DNA of 64,000 bases from Collinsella aerofaciens. Lineage in GTDB: Bacteria; Actinomycetota; Coriobacteriia; Coriobacteriales; Coriobacteriaceae. The notes beneath the pieces are model-generated. The model was given only the letters and a program-made list of their open reading frames with translations. It was not told where the DNA came from and ran no database searches. The stretch is from assembly GCF_002736145.1 (NCBI RefSeq), contig NZ_CP024160.1, positions 248,001 through 312,000 on the forward strand, in the 5' to 3' direction. Position numbers and translations under genes: made by a program. Below, one piece after another: positions 25,213 to 33,650 of the stretch; position 1 is the stretch's first letter, and each line of letters starts with the position of its first letter.

Positions 25213-27192
25213 ATGAATCTTCACCTTTCTCAGTCTGATGGCTTTTTGCGTGTGGCGGCGGCGTCGCCGCGGATTCGCGTCGCCGATGTCGAGGGCAATG
25301 CCGAGGTTGCGCTGGCGGCTGTTCGCGATGCTGCCGAGCGCGGCGTTCGTGCTCTGGTGCTGCCCGAGCTTAACCTGACCGGCTATACCGCGGCTGACCT
25401 GTTCCATAACCGCACACTACTGCATGCCTGCGAGGCGGCACTGGCACATATTCTCGATGAAACCCGTGAGCTGCCGATTGTCTTTACCATCGGTCTTCCC
25501 GTTGCAGTTGCCGAGAATATCTACAACTGCGCCGCCGTGTGCTGCGCGGGCGAGCTTTTGGGCCTCACGGCCAAGAAGTATCTGCCCAACTATGGCGAGT
25601 TCTATGAGCGCCGTTGGTTTGCTCCGGCGCCTGCGGATTTCGTGTGGCTTGAATTTGCCGGTCAGGGTCCGGTCCCGCTGGGTTCGAGGCTTGTCTACCG
25701 ATGCTGTGATGAGGGCGCCGAGGACCTGGTGCTGGGCGTTGAGGTCTGTGAGGACCTGTGGGTGCCGGCGCCCCCTTCGACCGAGATGGCGCTTGCCGGT
25801 GCGACGGTGATTCTCAACCCGTCGGCCTCTGACGAGATCATCGGCAAGGCAGATTACCGCCGCAGCCTTATCTCTAACCAAAGCGCGCGCCTGTACTGCG
25901 CCTATGCCTACGCGGACGCGAGTGAGGGCGAGTCCACGACCGATATGGTCTTTGCGGGCGAGAACCTCGTCTACGAAAACGGCTCCAAGCTCGCCGCGAC
26001 CAAACTGCTTACCTGCGATATGGCCATCGCCGACGTTGACCTTGACCGCCTGGTTGCCGAGCGCCGTCGCTCGACGACGTGGACGCGCGCGGATGATGCG
26101 CCGGAGGCCACGACCGTTGAATTTTCGTTTGAGGGCGTGCTGGTCGAAGAACCTGTCCTGCGCTATGCGCTCGACATCGACCGTGTCTTCCCCCGCGCAC
26201 CCTTCGTGCCTGCCGACCATGGCGACCTAGCCGAGCGCTGTGAGACCATCCTCGACCTGCAGACCGCCGGCCTCAAGACCCGCCTTGCCCATACGGGTAC
26301 CAAGGCTGCGGTCATCGGTCTTTCGGGCGGCCTGGATTCCACGCTGGCACTGCTTGTGACCGTGCGTGCCTTCGATGCACTGGGGCTGCCGCGCACCGGT
26401 ATCACTGCCGTGTCCATGCCCGGCTTTGGCACGACGCATCGCACCAAGTCGAATGCCGAGTCGCTTGCCCGAGACCTGGGCGTGAGCTTCCGCGAGGTTT
26501 CGATTCACGCGGCCGTGGAGCAGCACTTTAAGGATATCGAGCATGACCCTGCTGTGCAGGACGTGACCTACGAGAACAGCCAGGCTCGCGAGCGTACGCA
26601 GATTCTGATGGATTTGGCCAACCAGGCTGGTGGTTTTGTCATCGGTACGGGCGATCTGTCGGAGCTGGCGCTCGGCTGGGCTACCTATAACGGCGACCAC
26701 ATGAGCATGTACGCCGTCAACGCGAGCGTGCCCAAGACGCTTGTACGCCATCTGGTGCGCTATGCGGCTGATGTCTTTGGCGGGCGTATTGCCGAGGTCT
26801 TGCTCGACATCCTTGATACGCCGGTGTCCCCCGAGCTTCTGCCGCCCACGGGCGATGGCGAGATTGCGCAGAAGACCGAGGATTTGGTGGGTCCGTACGA
26901 GCTGCACGACTACTTCCTCTACTACCTGCTGCGTTTTGGCTTTGAGCCGGGCAAGATCTACCGCATGGCGCTCAAGAGTTTCGAGGGTGTCTACGACGCC
27001 AAGACCGTCCACGCATGGTTGCGTACGTTCTATCGTCGCTTCTTTGCCCAGCAGTTTAAGCGCAGCTGCCTGCCCGACGGTCCCAAGGTGGGCTCGGTGA
27101 CGCTCAGCCCACGCGGCGATTGGCGTATGCCGAGTGACGCCAGCTCGCGACTGTGGCTTGCGCAGATCGACGCGCTTAATGCAATTGACTAA
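25213..27192 (+). CDS. nadE: NAD+ synthase, glutamine-hydrolysing
   Basis: The 659-residue enzyme makes NAD+ from deamido-NAD+, ATP and glutamine. Residues 1-280 are a nitrilase-type glutaminase domain with its Glu (LPELNLTGYTAADLF), Lys (KKYLPNYGEFYERRWF) and Cys (GVEVCEDLWVP). The synthetase domain carries the PP-loop LSGGLDST near residue 370 and GTGDLSELALGW. The ATG at 25213 has a GGGAG site. Length fits the two-domain class. Confidence 0.96.
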   Translation: MNLHLSQSDGFLRVAAASPRIRVADVEGNAEVALAAVRDAAERGVRALVLPELNLTGYTAADLFHNRTLLHACEAALAHILDETRELPIVFTIGLPVAVAENIYNCAAVCCAGELLGLTAKKYLPNYGEFYERRWFAPAPADFVWLEFAGQGPVPLGSRLVYRCCDEGAEDLVLGVEVCEDLWVPAPPSTEMALAGATVILNPSASDEIIGKADYRRSLISNQSARLYCAYAYADASEGESTTDMVFAGENLVYENGSKLAATKLLTCDMAIADVDLDRLVAERRRSTTWTRADDAPEATTVEFSFEGVLVEEPVLRYALDIDRVFPRAPFVPADHGDLAERCETILDLQTAGLKTRLAHTGTKAAVIGLSGGLDSTLALLVTVRAFDALGLPRTGITAVSMPGFGTTHRTKSNAESLARDLGVSFREVSIHAAVEQHFKDIEHDPAVQDVTYENSQARERTQILMDLANQAGGFVIGTGDLSELALGWATYNGDHMSMYAVNASVPKTLVRHLVRYAADVFGGRIAEVLLDILDTPVSPELLPPTGDGEIAQKTEDLVGPYELHDYFLYYLLRFGFEPGKIYRMALKSFEGVYDAKTVHAWLRTFYRRFFAQQFKRSCLPDGPKVGSVTLSPRGDWRMPSDASSRLWLAQIDALNAID

Positions 27193-27211
27193 GGTTGGCT
27201 AAATTGAACCA

Positions 27212-27291
27212 ATACGGGGGTTGCAAGCGTTACACTTTTGCAATCTGATGGCCCGTATCGCGCGGCGCTCTTGTCGGAGCGCCGCGTTTTT
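27212..27291 (+). promoter_or_regulatory. Structured leader with terminator before the aminotransferase gene
   Basis: ATACGGG (27212-27218) pairs with CCCGTAT (27252-27258), with GGTTGCAA and TTGCAATC pairing inside. A perfect 10-bp stem (27261-27270 with 27277-27286) plus TTTTT follows at once. The terminator ends only 20 bp before the start at 27311. It may be the nadE terminator or an attenuator for the next gene. Confidence 0.55.
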
Positions 27292-27310
27292 CATATCGAA
27301 AGGTGGCACC

Positions 27311-28474
27311 ATGCAGGCATCGCAGCGTCTCGACCGCTTTGGCGCGGAGGTCTTCGCCTCGCTCAACAACAAGCTTCTCGCGTTGAAGGCTCAAGGCAAG
27401 ACCATTTACAACATGAGCGTGGGCACGCCCGACTTTAAGCCGTACGACCACGTGGTCGAGGCGCTCACGCAAGCAGCCCAAGATCCCGAGATGTGGAAGT
27501 ATGCCCTGCGCGACCTGCCCGAACTCAAGCAAGCCGTGTGCGATTACTATGAGCGCCGCTTTGGCGTTTCGGGTATTACGCCGTCCATGGTGCAGTCGTG
27601 CAACGGCACGCAGGAGGGCGTGGGCCATTTGGGCCTGGCCCTGCTCGATCCGGGCGACACCATTCTGGTTCCCGATCCGTGCTACCCGGTCTTTGAGGCG
27701 GGTGCCAAGATCGCCGATGCCAAGCTCGAGTACTATCCGTTGGTTGCCGAGCACAATTACCTGCCCTATGTGGCAGGTATCGATCCCGAAGTGGCCGATC
27801 GTGCCAAGTATATGATCGTGTCGCTGCCCGCAAACCCGGTCGGCTCGGTGGGCACGCCCGAGGTCTACGAGGAGATCATCGCTTTCGCCCGCGAGCACGA
27901 CCTGCTCATCGTCCATGACAACGCGTACTCCGACATCGTGTTCGACGGCGAGCCGGGCGGCAGCTTCTTGCAGTATCCCGGTGCGCTTGAGGTGGGCGTG
28001 GAGTTCTTCTCGCTCTCCAAGTCGTTTAACGTCACCGGTGCCCGCATCGGCTTTTTGGTCGGCCGCGAGGACGTGGTCTCTGCCTTTGCCAAGCTGCGCG
28101 GCCAGATCGACTTTGGCATGTTCTTCCCGATCCAGAAGGCTGCTATCGCCTGCCTGAACGGTCCTCGCGATGAGGTCGAGGCGCAGCGTCTGAAGTACCA
28201 GGAGCGCCGCGATGCCCTGTGCGACGGTCTTGAGGGCCTGGGCTGGGAGCGTCCCAACGCGCATGGCTCCATGTTTGTGTGGGCCAAGCTTCCCGGTGGC
28301 CGCACCGATTCCATGGCGTTTTGCGAGGAGCTCATGGAGAAGGCCGGCGTTGTGGTGACGCCGGGCGCGAGCTTTGGTCCTTCGGGCGAGGGGCACGTGC
28401 GCATGGCGCTGGTCTTGCCGCCCGACCAGATTGCTTTGGCTGTCGAGGCCATTCGCGAGGCGGGCCTGTATTAG
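27311..28474 (+). CDS. PLP-dependent class I/II aminotransferase
   Basis: The 387-residue protein has the fold-type I pattern: NMSVGTPDFKP near the N-terminus, CNGTQEGVGHLGLALLDPGD, SLPANPVG, the aspartate and tyrosine in VHDNAYSDI, and the PLP lysine in SLSKSFNVTGARIGF. It resembles DapL/AlaC-type aminotransferases. As the window encodes the acetylated DAP route but no N-acetyl-LL-DAP aminotransferase, this gene is a candidate for that step; an alanine or aromatic role is equally possible. An AAAGGTGG site precedes the ATG. Confidence 0.85.
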   Translation: MQASQRLDRFGAEVFASLNNKLLALKAQGKTIYNMSVGTPDFKPYDHVVEALTQAAQDPEMWKYALRDLPELKQAVCDYYERRFGVSGITPSMVQSCNGTQEGVGHLGLALLDPGDTILVPDPCYPVFEAGAKIADAKLEYYPLVAEHNYLPYVAGIDPEVADRAKYMIVSLPANPVGSVGTPEVYEEIIAFAREHDLLIVHDNAYSDIVFDGEPGGSFLQYPGALEVGVEFFSLSKSFNVTGARIGFLVGREDVVSAFAKLRGQIDFGMFFPIQKAAIACLNGPRDEVEAQRLKYQERRDALCDGLEGLGWERPNAHGSMFVWAKLPGGRTDSMAFCEELMEKAGVVVTPGASFGPSGEGHVRMALVLPPDQIALAVEAIREAGLY

Positions 28475-28618
28475 AAAGGTATTTCGGCTCGTCAATAGTT
28501 CGAAACCGATTTCGTGCAGTTATTTTACGAATTCTGCAAACAATTTCGGTAAACGGTCGATTTTTGGCTGCGAATAGGGGCATAATCAAAGTCCCGATTG
28601 GATGTATTGGGATTACGG

Positions 28619-28651
28619 CAAGCCGCTCGGGTCGTTCCCGGGCGGCTTGCT
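28619..28651 (+). promoter_or_regulatory. Leader hairpin before ldh
   Basis: A roughly 13-14-bp GC-rich stem built on GCAAGCCGCTCGGG and CCCGGGCGGCTTGC (one G-U pair) lies between a CATAAT -10-like box (28581-28586) and the ldh start. No T tract follows, so it may stabilise the mRNA. Confidence 0.4.
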
Positions 28652-28675
28652 TGTGGAGAGAGATGGGAGTTTCTA

Positions 28676-29626
28676 ATGGTTAACGAGAAGAAGGTCGCTA
28701 TTGTCGGCTGCGGTTTCGTTGGTTCGTCTTCGGCGTTCGCGCTGATGCAGAGTGGCCTGTTCTCCGAGATGGTCCTCATCGACGTGGACAAGAACCGCGC
28801 CGAGGGTGAGGCCCTGGATATCGCGCACGGCATGACGTTTGCCGAGCCGATGAAGATCTACGCCGGCGATTATTCCGATGTCGCCGACGCCGCCATGATC
28901 GTCGTCACCGCTGGCGCTGCCCAGAAGCCCGGTGAGACTCGCCTGGACCTGGTCAACAAGAACGTCAGCATCTTTAAGTCCATTATCCCCGAGATTAAGA
29001 AGTCTGGCTTCGACGGCATCCTGCTCATCGTCTCCAACCCGGTCGACGTGCTGACCTATGCCGCCATCAAGATGTCCGGCCTGCCCGAGGGCCACGTTAT
29101 TGGCTCCGGCACCGTGCTCGACACCGGCCGTCTGCAGCAGATGCTTGGTGCCCACGTTGAGGTCGACCCGCGCGATGTCCAGGCCTATGTCATGGGTGAG
29201 CACGGCGACTCTGAGTTTGTCGCTTGGTCCAGCGCTCAGGTTGCCGGCGTTCCGCTGAACACCTTCTGCGAGCTTCACGGCCACCTGGAGCATGAGGCCG
29301 CCGAGAAGCGCATCGCCGAGGACGTCAAGAACTCCGCCTACACCATCATCGAGAAGAAGCACGCCACCTACTATGGCGTCGCCATGGCCGTCAAGCGTAT
29401 CTGCACTGCCGTCATGCGTGACGAGCAGACCGTTCTGCCCGTTTCCTCGCTCATGGTGGGCGAGTACGGCCTGTCCGATCTTGCCATCTCCATGCCGACC
29501 GTCGTTGGCCGCGACGGCGTTGTCTGCCGCGTCCCCGTGCCGCTGAACGATGACGAGCAGCATGAGCTTACCGCCTCCGCCAAGGCCCTCAAGGACATCA
29601 TCGACAGCGTCGACTTCTCCTGCTAA
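28676..29626 (+). CDS. ldh: L-lactate dehydrogenase
   Basis: The 316-residue NAD-dependent enzyme reduces pyruvate to L-lactate to regenerate NAD+ in fermentation. It has the Rossmann loop GCGFVGSSSAF, the cofactor aspartate LIDVD, VTAGAAQKPGETR with the mobile-loop arginine, SNPVDVLTY, and the catalytic histidine in GEHGDSEF. The glutamine in AAQKPGETR is typical of lactate rather than malate specificity. The ATG at 28676 has a GGGAG site. Codon use suggests high expression. Confidence 0.95.
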   Translation: MVNEKKVAIVGCGFVGSSSAFALMQSGLFSEMVLIDVDKNRAEGEALDIAHGMTFAEPMKIYAGDYSDVADAAMIVVTAGAAQKPGETRLDLVNKNVSIFKSIIPEIKKSGFDGILLIVSNPVDVLTYAAIKMSGLPEGHVIGSGTVLDTGRLQQMLGAHVEVDPRDVQAYVMGEHGDSEFVAWSSAQVAGVPLNTFCELHGHLEHEAAEKRIAEDVKNSAYTIIEKKHATYYGVAMAVKRICTAVMRDEQTVLPVSSLMVGEYGLSDLAISMPTVVGRDGVVCRVPVPLNDDEQHELTASAKALKDIIDSVDFSC

Positions 29627-29657
29627 ATCAAGCTCGCTAGAGCGAAAAGCTACAATG

Positions 29658-29694
29658 AAGGCGCCCGAGCCCACACGGCCCGGGCGCCTTTTTG
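29658..29694 (+). terminator. Terminator after ldh
   Basis: A 13-bp stem (29658-29670 with 29678-29690, one mismatch) followed by TTT. Confidence 0.88.
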
Positions 29695-29724
29695 GTGCAA
29701 AGCAACCTGACCCCAATGCACCAT
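29692..29724 (+). repeat. 33-bp repeat, upstream copy flanking the DUF2974 gene
   Basis: It matches 30905-30937 at 30 of 33 bases in the same orientation. Its ends TTGGTGC and GCACCA are inverted copies, so each unit is a small palindrome around a CAACCTG core. Confidence 0.8.
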
Positions 29725-29740
29725 AGTTGATGGGAGGGCC

Positions 29741-30901
29741 ATGTCGGATTCGCCTAATTTTTTGACCTATGCCCAGACGGCGTTTGATCCGTTTGAGGAA
29801 CGGCCGTTCTGCGCGGTGGATAGCCTGGTCTTTGCGTGGTTGTCCTATTTGCGTTTGCCGGGTGTTATGGCGGAGCTGACGAACTGGCAGGGCCTAGACG
29901 TACGCGAGCTGCTTCGTGCCGAGTGCTACCGGGACATGATTGGCGACCTGTGGGATCCAGAGGGGAGCAGGGCCTTGTTGGAGGCCGTGGCAGCAAGCCC
30001 TCGCTACCGTGGCGTGCACGTTTGCGGCTATCGTGCCGTGAGCGATGTGGTGGCGACAGAGCAGTTTGCAGCCATGGCGTTCCGGTTTCCGGCGGGGTTT
30101 AGCTATCTTTCCTTCCGGGGGACCGACAGCACGATTGTGGGCTGGAAAGAGGACTTCAACATGGCGTTCCGGTGTCCCGTGCCGGCCCAGGAATCCGCGG
30201 CGCGTTATGTGGACGAGGCGGCGGATGCGATTGACGGGCCGCTTTTGTGCGGAGGTCATTCCAAGGGTGGAAACCTTGCGGTGTACGGTGCGGCGATGTG
30301 CTCCGATGTCGCCCGTGGGCGAATCGAACGGGTGTATTCCCATGATGGTCCGGGCTTCGTCGAGGAGTTTCTGAACGGCGACGCCTTTGCCGATCTTTCC
30401 GGTCGAATTGACAAGACGCTACCTCGGTTGTCGATCTTTGGCATGATGTTCGAGACGCAGGAGGACTATGCCATCGTTGAGAGCACCGAGTTCAGCCTGC
30501 TGCAGCATAATCCCTTTAGCTGGGTGGTTGATGGTCGCGACTTCGCGTACTGTGAGCGCCTGTCCGCCGGTGCTCGATACGTTGATGACTCCATTCGCGA
30601 GATGCTGCTTGCAGTGTCACCTAGCGAGCGCGAGCGTTTTGTAGATGCGTTGTTCTCCGTGTTTGAGGCTACGGGTGCTGAGCGGTTTGCGGATATCGCC
30701 GGGAATCTGCGCGAGAGCCTGCCCGTGATGCTCCAGGCTGCGCAAGGCTTTGACGAGGATACGCGACGCTTTGTCTCGCAGACCATCGTGGCAATTCTTA
30801 AATGCGCACTGCTGCCCAAACGACCCCAGATCGACATGCCCGCTGCCGGCAAGAGCCTGGCAGAGCAGCTCGAGGCATGGCAGTCCGAGCTCCTGCGCTA
30901 A
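29741..30901 (+). CDS. DUF2974 (Mbeg1-like) alpha/beta hydrolase
   Basis: The 386-residue protein has FAWLSYLRLPG near the N-terminus, LSFRGTDSTIVGWKEDFNMAF, and the nucleophile elbow GGHSKGGNLAVY with the serine in GHSKG, as in lipase-like DUF2974 proteins. HDGPGF follows the elbow. No signal peptide is seen. Substrate is unknown. The gene stands alone and is bracketed by two copies of a 33-bp repeat, suggesting it may have moved as a unit. Confidence 0.85.
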   Translation: MSDSPNFLTYAQTAFDPFEERPFCAVDSLVFAWLSYLRLPGVMAELTNWQGLDVRELLRAECYRDMIGDLWDPEGSRALLEAVAASPRYRGVHVCGYRAVSDVVATEQFAAMAFRFPAGFSYLSFRGTDSTIVGWKEDFNMAFRCPVPAQESAARYVDEAADAIDGPLLCGGHSKGGNLAVYGAAMCSDVARGRIERVYSHDGPGFVEEFLNGDAFADLSGRIDKTLPRLSIFGMMFETQEDYAIVESTEFSLLQHNPFSWVVDGRDFAYCERLSAGARYVDDSIREMLLAVSPSERERFVDALFSVFEATGAERFADIAGNLRESLPVMLQAAQGFDEDTRRFVSQTIVAILKCALLPKRPQIDMPAAGKSLAEQLEAWQSELLR

Positions 30902-30904
30902 CCA

Positions 30905-30937
30905 TTGGTGCAAAGCAACCTGTCCCCGATGCACCAA
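30905..30937 (+). repeat. 33-bp repeat, downstream copy flanking the DUF2974 gene
   Basis: It starts four bases after the gene's stop and is a near copy of 29692-29724. The three differences are at the centre and the final base. Confidence 0.8.
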
Positions 30938-31012
30938 GCTTCGATGCGCCTGGGGCGGGCTCGACCGCTATACTGGTTCGTGCCGAAATCGATCTAGAAC
31001 GGAATGCCGTAT

Positions 31013-32017
31013 ATGAAAATCAATCACGCGATTCTACATATCCTGGACTTTGACTCTGCCGTCAACGTCATGAGCCAGCGCGAGCTCGATATCGAGAGCC
31101 GTACCGTGCGCAACTTTGTGACCACGCATCTGCGCCGCGCACGCACTTCGGCCGATAATAAACGCGCTACGTTTGCCGAGAACTCTGCGTTTGGCGGCGA
31201 GCTCAAGGGCTATTTCTTTGGCGAGCGCGAGTTCGTAGACCTGTCGCAGCAGATTGCGGAGTTCATTTCCTCCGAGCTTACCAAGGCCGAAAAAGCCGAG
31301 TCCACCGATGTGCTCGTGGCCGACTTTGACGACGACGAGGATGCCCGCTGGTTTGCCGTGATGCTGCTGGGCTCCAAACAGGCCTTTATGCACGAGGTGG
31401 GCCGCGAGGAGGGCGAGGTACGCAACGACATCGCGCGTCACTACGCCATTCTGCCGAACCCTTCGCAAAAGGTGCCGAGCTATGCCATCGTGCGCGCGAG
31501 CACCATGGAGATCGGCTATGTGGACAAGAAACGCAAGATTGCCGGCGAGGACCGTATGCTCATTCCCGACGGTCTGCTGCAGTGCGATACGGGCGTGTCG
31601 GGAAAGGAAGTCATCGACACCGTGACGCGTGTGGTCGAGGAGGTCGCCGAGGAGCACGGCGCCAACACGGCCGTGGCGCTCGCCAAGGTTAAGGCCGCTG
31701 TGGCCGAGAAGGTCGAGGATGACGAGGAGCTGCCGCCTTGGGATATCGTCGATGAGGTCTTTGAGGACGAGCCGGTCATCAAGGAGAGCGTGCGCGCGGC
31801 GCTGACCGAAGAGAAGGTGCCCGAGCGTGTGCCCGTGGAGCGCAAGCAGGTCGAGCGTGCGGCCGTGCGCAACCACAAGATTCGTACCGATACGGGCATC
31901 GAGATCAGCTTCCCGGCCGAGATGGGTTCGAATTCCGAGTACATTGAGTTCGTCAATGAGCCCAACGGCCTCATCTCCATCGAGCTCAAGAATATCGGCA
32001 GCATCGAGAATCGATAA
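31013..32017 (+). CDS. Nucleoid-associated protein, NdpA/YejK family
   Basis: The 334-residue protein begins MKINHAILHILDF, close to the NdpA family start; an ATG three codons earlier is possible and neither has a clear ribosome site. Family segments seen are the FFGEREF region and SYAIVRASTMEIGYVDKKRKIAGEDRM. The length matches the family (about 335). NdpA proteins bind the nucleoid, with role poorly defined. A strong terminator follows. Confidence 0.8.
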   Translation: MKINHAILHILDFDSAVNVMSQRELDIESRTVRNFVTTHLRRARTSADNKRATFAENSAFGGELKGYFFGEREFVDLSQQIAEFISSELTKAEKAESTDVLVADFDDDEDARWFAVMLLGSKQAFMHEVGREEGEVRNDIARHYAILPNPSQKVPSYAIVRASTMEIGYVDKKRKIAGEDRMLIPDGLLQCDTGVSGKEVIDTVTRVVEEVAEEHGANTAVALAKVKAAVAEKVEDDEELPPWDIVDEVFEDEPVIKESVRAALTEEKVPERVPVERKQVERAAVRNHKIRTDTGIEISFPAEMGSNSEYIEFVNEPNGLISIELKNIGSIENR

Positions 32018-32046
32018 GTTGCGTTACGTCTACAGCGAGAAAGCAA

Positions 32047-32079
32047 AGGCCGAAGCTCCTTGGGGCTTCGGCCTTTTTG
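32047..32079 (+). terminator. Terminator after the nucleoid-associated protein gene
   Basis: A roughly 13-bp stem on AAGGCCGAAGC and GCTTCGGCCTT with a short loop, then TTTTT. Confidence 0.88.
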
Positions 32080-32123
32080 TTTAGGGATGAATTATCCCGC
32101 AGGTTGAGCATACGTCAGCGAAA

Positions 32124-32145
32124 ACGCGGTTTGTCAAAACCGCGT
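32124..32145. terminator. Hairpin after the lysine operon
   Basis: A perfect 9-bp stem (32124-32132 with 32137-32145), five bases beyond the end of dapH. In the minus direction it is followed by TTTTCG. The stem sequence is shared with 22397-22423. Confidence 0.7.
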
Positions 32146-32150
32146 AACTA

Positions 32151-32870
32151 TTAAAGTTGACGTAAGCCCTCTTCCAGGCCGGTCTTGCTGTCGGTCTTCT
32201 CGTCGCGCATCTTGATGACGCGGGCGGGGACACCGGCCACGACGGCACCGGCGGGGACGTCCTCGACGCATACGGCGCCGGCGGCAACGACAGCGCCCTT
32301 GCCTACGTGCACGCCCTCCAGGACCACGGCGTTGGCGCCGATCATGACATCGTCCTCGATGATGACGGGCGTGGCACTTGCGGGTTCAACGACGCCTGCC
32401 AACACGGTTCCAGCGCCGATGTGGCAGTTCTTGCCCACGGTGGCACGGCCGCCCAGCACGGCGCCCATGTCGATCATGGAGCCCTCACCGATGACGGAGC
32501 CGATATTGATGATGGCACCCATCATGATGACGGCGCGATCGCCGATCTCGACGCGGTCACGGATGATCGCGCCCGGCTCGATGCGGGCATTGATGCCCTT
32601 AAGGTCGAGCATGGGCACGGCGGAGTTGCGGCAGTCGTTCTCCACGTCGTAGTAATCGATGGAATCGGCATTGGCGTCCAGGATGGCCTTGAGCTCATCC
32701 CAGTCGCCAAAGACGGTCTTGCCACGACGGCCGCCGTAGACATGTGCGTCGCCCCAGGCAACCTTCATGCCGGGCTTCTCGCGCACGTACAGCTTGACGG
32801 GCGTTTTCTTGGGCGCGGTGGCGATGTAGTTGATAATCTCCTGTGCATCCATCTCGGCTGCATTGCTCAT
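32151..32870 (-). CDS. dapH: Tetrahydrodipicolinate N-acetyltransferase
   Basis: The 239-residue enzyme acetylates tetrahydrodipicolinate with acetyl-CoA in the acetylase branch of lysine/DAP synthesis. It has the short N-terminal domain ([19 protein letters not shown]) and left-handed beta-helix hexapeptides ([40 protein letters not shown]) of DapH. Length matches B. subtilis DapH (236), unlike the succinyl enzyme DapD. It is the last gene of the operon, 39 bp after dapB. Confidence 0.93.
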   Translation of the reverse strand: MSNAAEMDAQEIINYIATAPKKTPVKLYVREKPGMKVAWGDAHVYGGRRGKTVFGDWDELKAILDANADSIDYYDVENDCRNSAVPMLDLKGINARIEPGAIIRDRVEIGDRAVIMMGAIINIGSVIGEGSMIDMGAVLGGRATVGKNCHIGAGTVLAGVVEPASATPVIIEDDVMIGANAVVLEGVHVGKGAVVAAGAVCVEDVPAGAVVAGVPARVIKMRDEKTDSKTGLEEGLRQL

Positions 32871-32909
32871 TTGCTGTCTCTCCTTTGGGTGGATCCGGTT
32901 GATACCTGG

Positions 32910-33650
32910 TTAGGCAAACATGACCTGGTCGAACGTATAGAAGCCGTGCTCGCGGGTGACGAGCTTCTGCGCGGCTGCCAGGGCGCCGTTGACGAAGATC
33001 TGACGGCTCGTGGCGCGATGCGTGAGCGTGACCTCCTCGTCCTGGCCAAAGAAGCTCACCTCGTGCACGCCGGCGACGGTGCCGCCGCGCAGCGAGTGCA
33101 TACCGATTTCCTTGGGGTCGCGCGCGCCGCACATGCCCTCGCGTCCGTAGACGGGGTGGTATCCTGCCTCGGGCTCAGTTTCGACGACGGCATCGAGCAG
33201 TAACTTGGCAGTGCCGCTGGGGGCGTCGACCTTTTGGTTATGGTGCGTCTCGACGATTTCGCAGTCAAAGCCGGGCAGCTCGCGTGTGGCCTGTGCTACC
33301 AGATGACGCAGGGCTGCGATACCGATGGAGTAATTGCCAGAGTGCATGACGCGGGCGTTCTGACCCAGCTCGCGCAGGCGATCCATCTGCTCGGGGGTGT
33401 AGCCTGTAGTGCCCGAGACTAACGCCGCGCCTGTACGCTCGACATAGGCGACGACGGCATCGAAGGTCACGACGTTCGAGAAGTCGATGATGACGTCGGC
33501 TGCCGGGGCGCTCGCGAGCTCGGACAGGTCAAAACCGATCTGGGCGACGATGCCGAAAACAGGTTGTCCGGCGGCGTCGACAATGCCTTCGGCGGTAGAG
33601 CGGATGAGCGAGCCCATGCGGCCCGTTCCCATAATGACGGTCTTAATCAA
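32910..33650 (-). CDS. dapB: 4-Hydroxy-tetrahydrodipicolinate reductase
   Basis: The 246-residue enzyme makes tetrahydrodipicolinate with NAD(P)H. It has the cofactor loop IMGTGRMGSLI, DVIIDFSN, GTTGYTPEQ and the DapB signature around EIVETHHNQKVDAPSGTA with catalytic His and Lys. The start is TTG at 33650, overlapping the dapA stop by 8 bp, with GGGAG nine bases upstream, so translation is coupled to the gene before it. Confidence 0.95.
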   Translation of the reverse strand: MIKTVIMGTGRMGSLIRSTAEGIVDAAGQPVFGIVAQIGFDLSELASAPAADVIIDFSNVVTFDAVVAYVERTGAALVSGTTGYTPEQMDRLRELGQNARVMHSGNYSIGIAALRHLVAQATRELPGFDCEIVETHHNQKVDAPSGTAKLLLDAVVETEPEAGYHPVYGREGMCGARDPKEIGMHSLRGGTVAGVHEVSFFGQDEEVTLTHRATSRQIFVNGALAAAQKLVTREHGFYTFDQVMFA

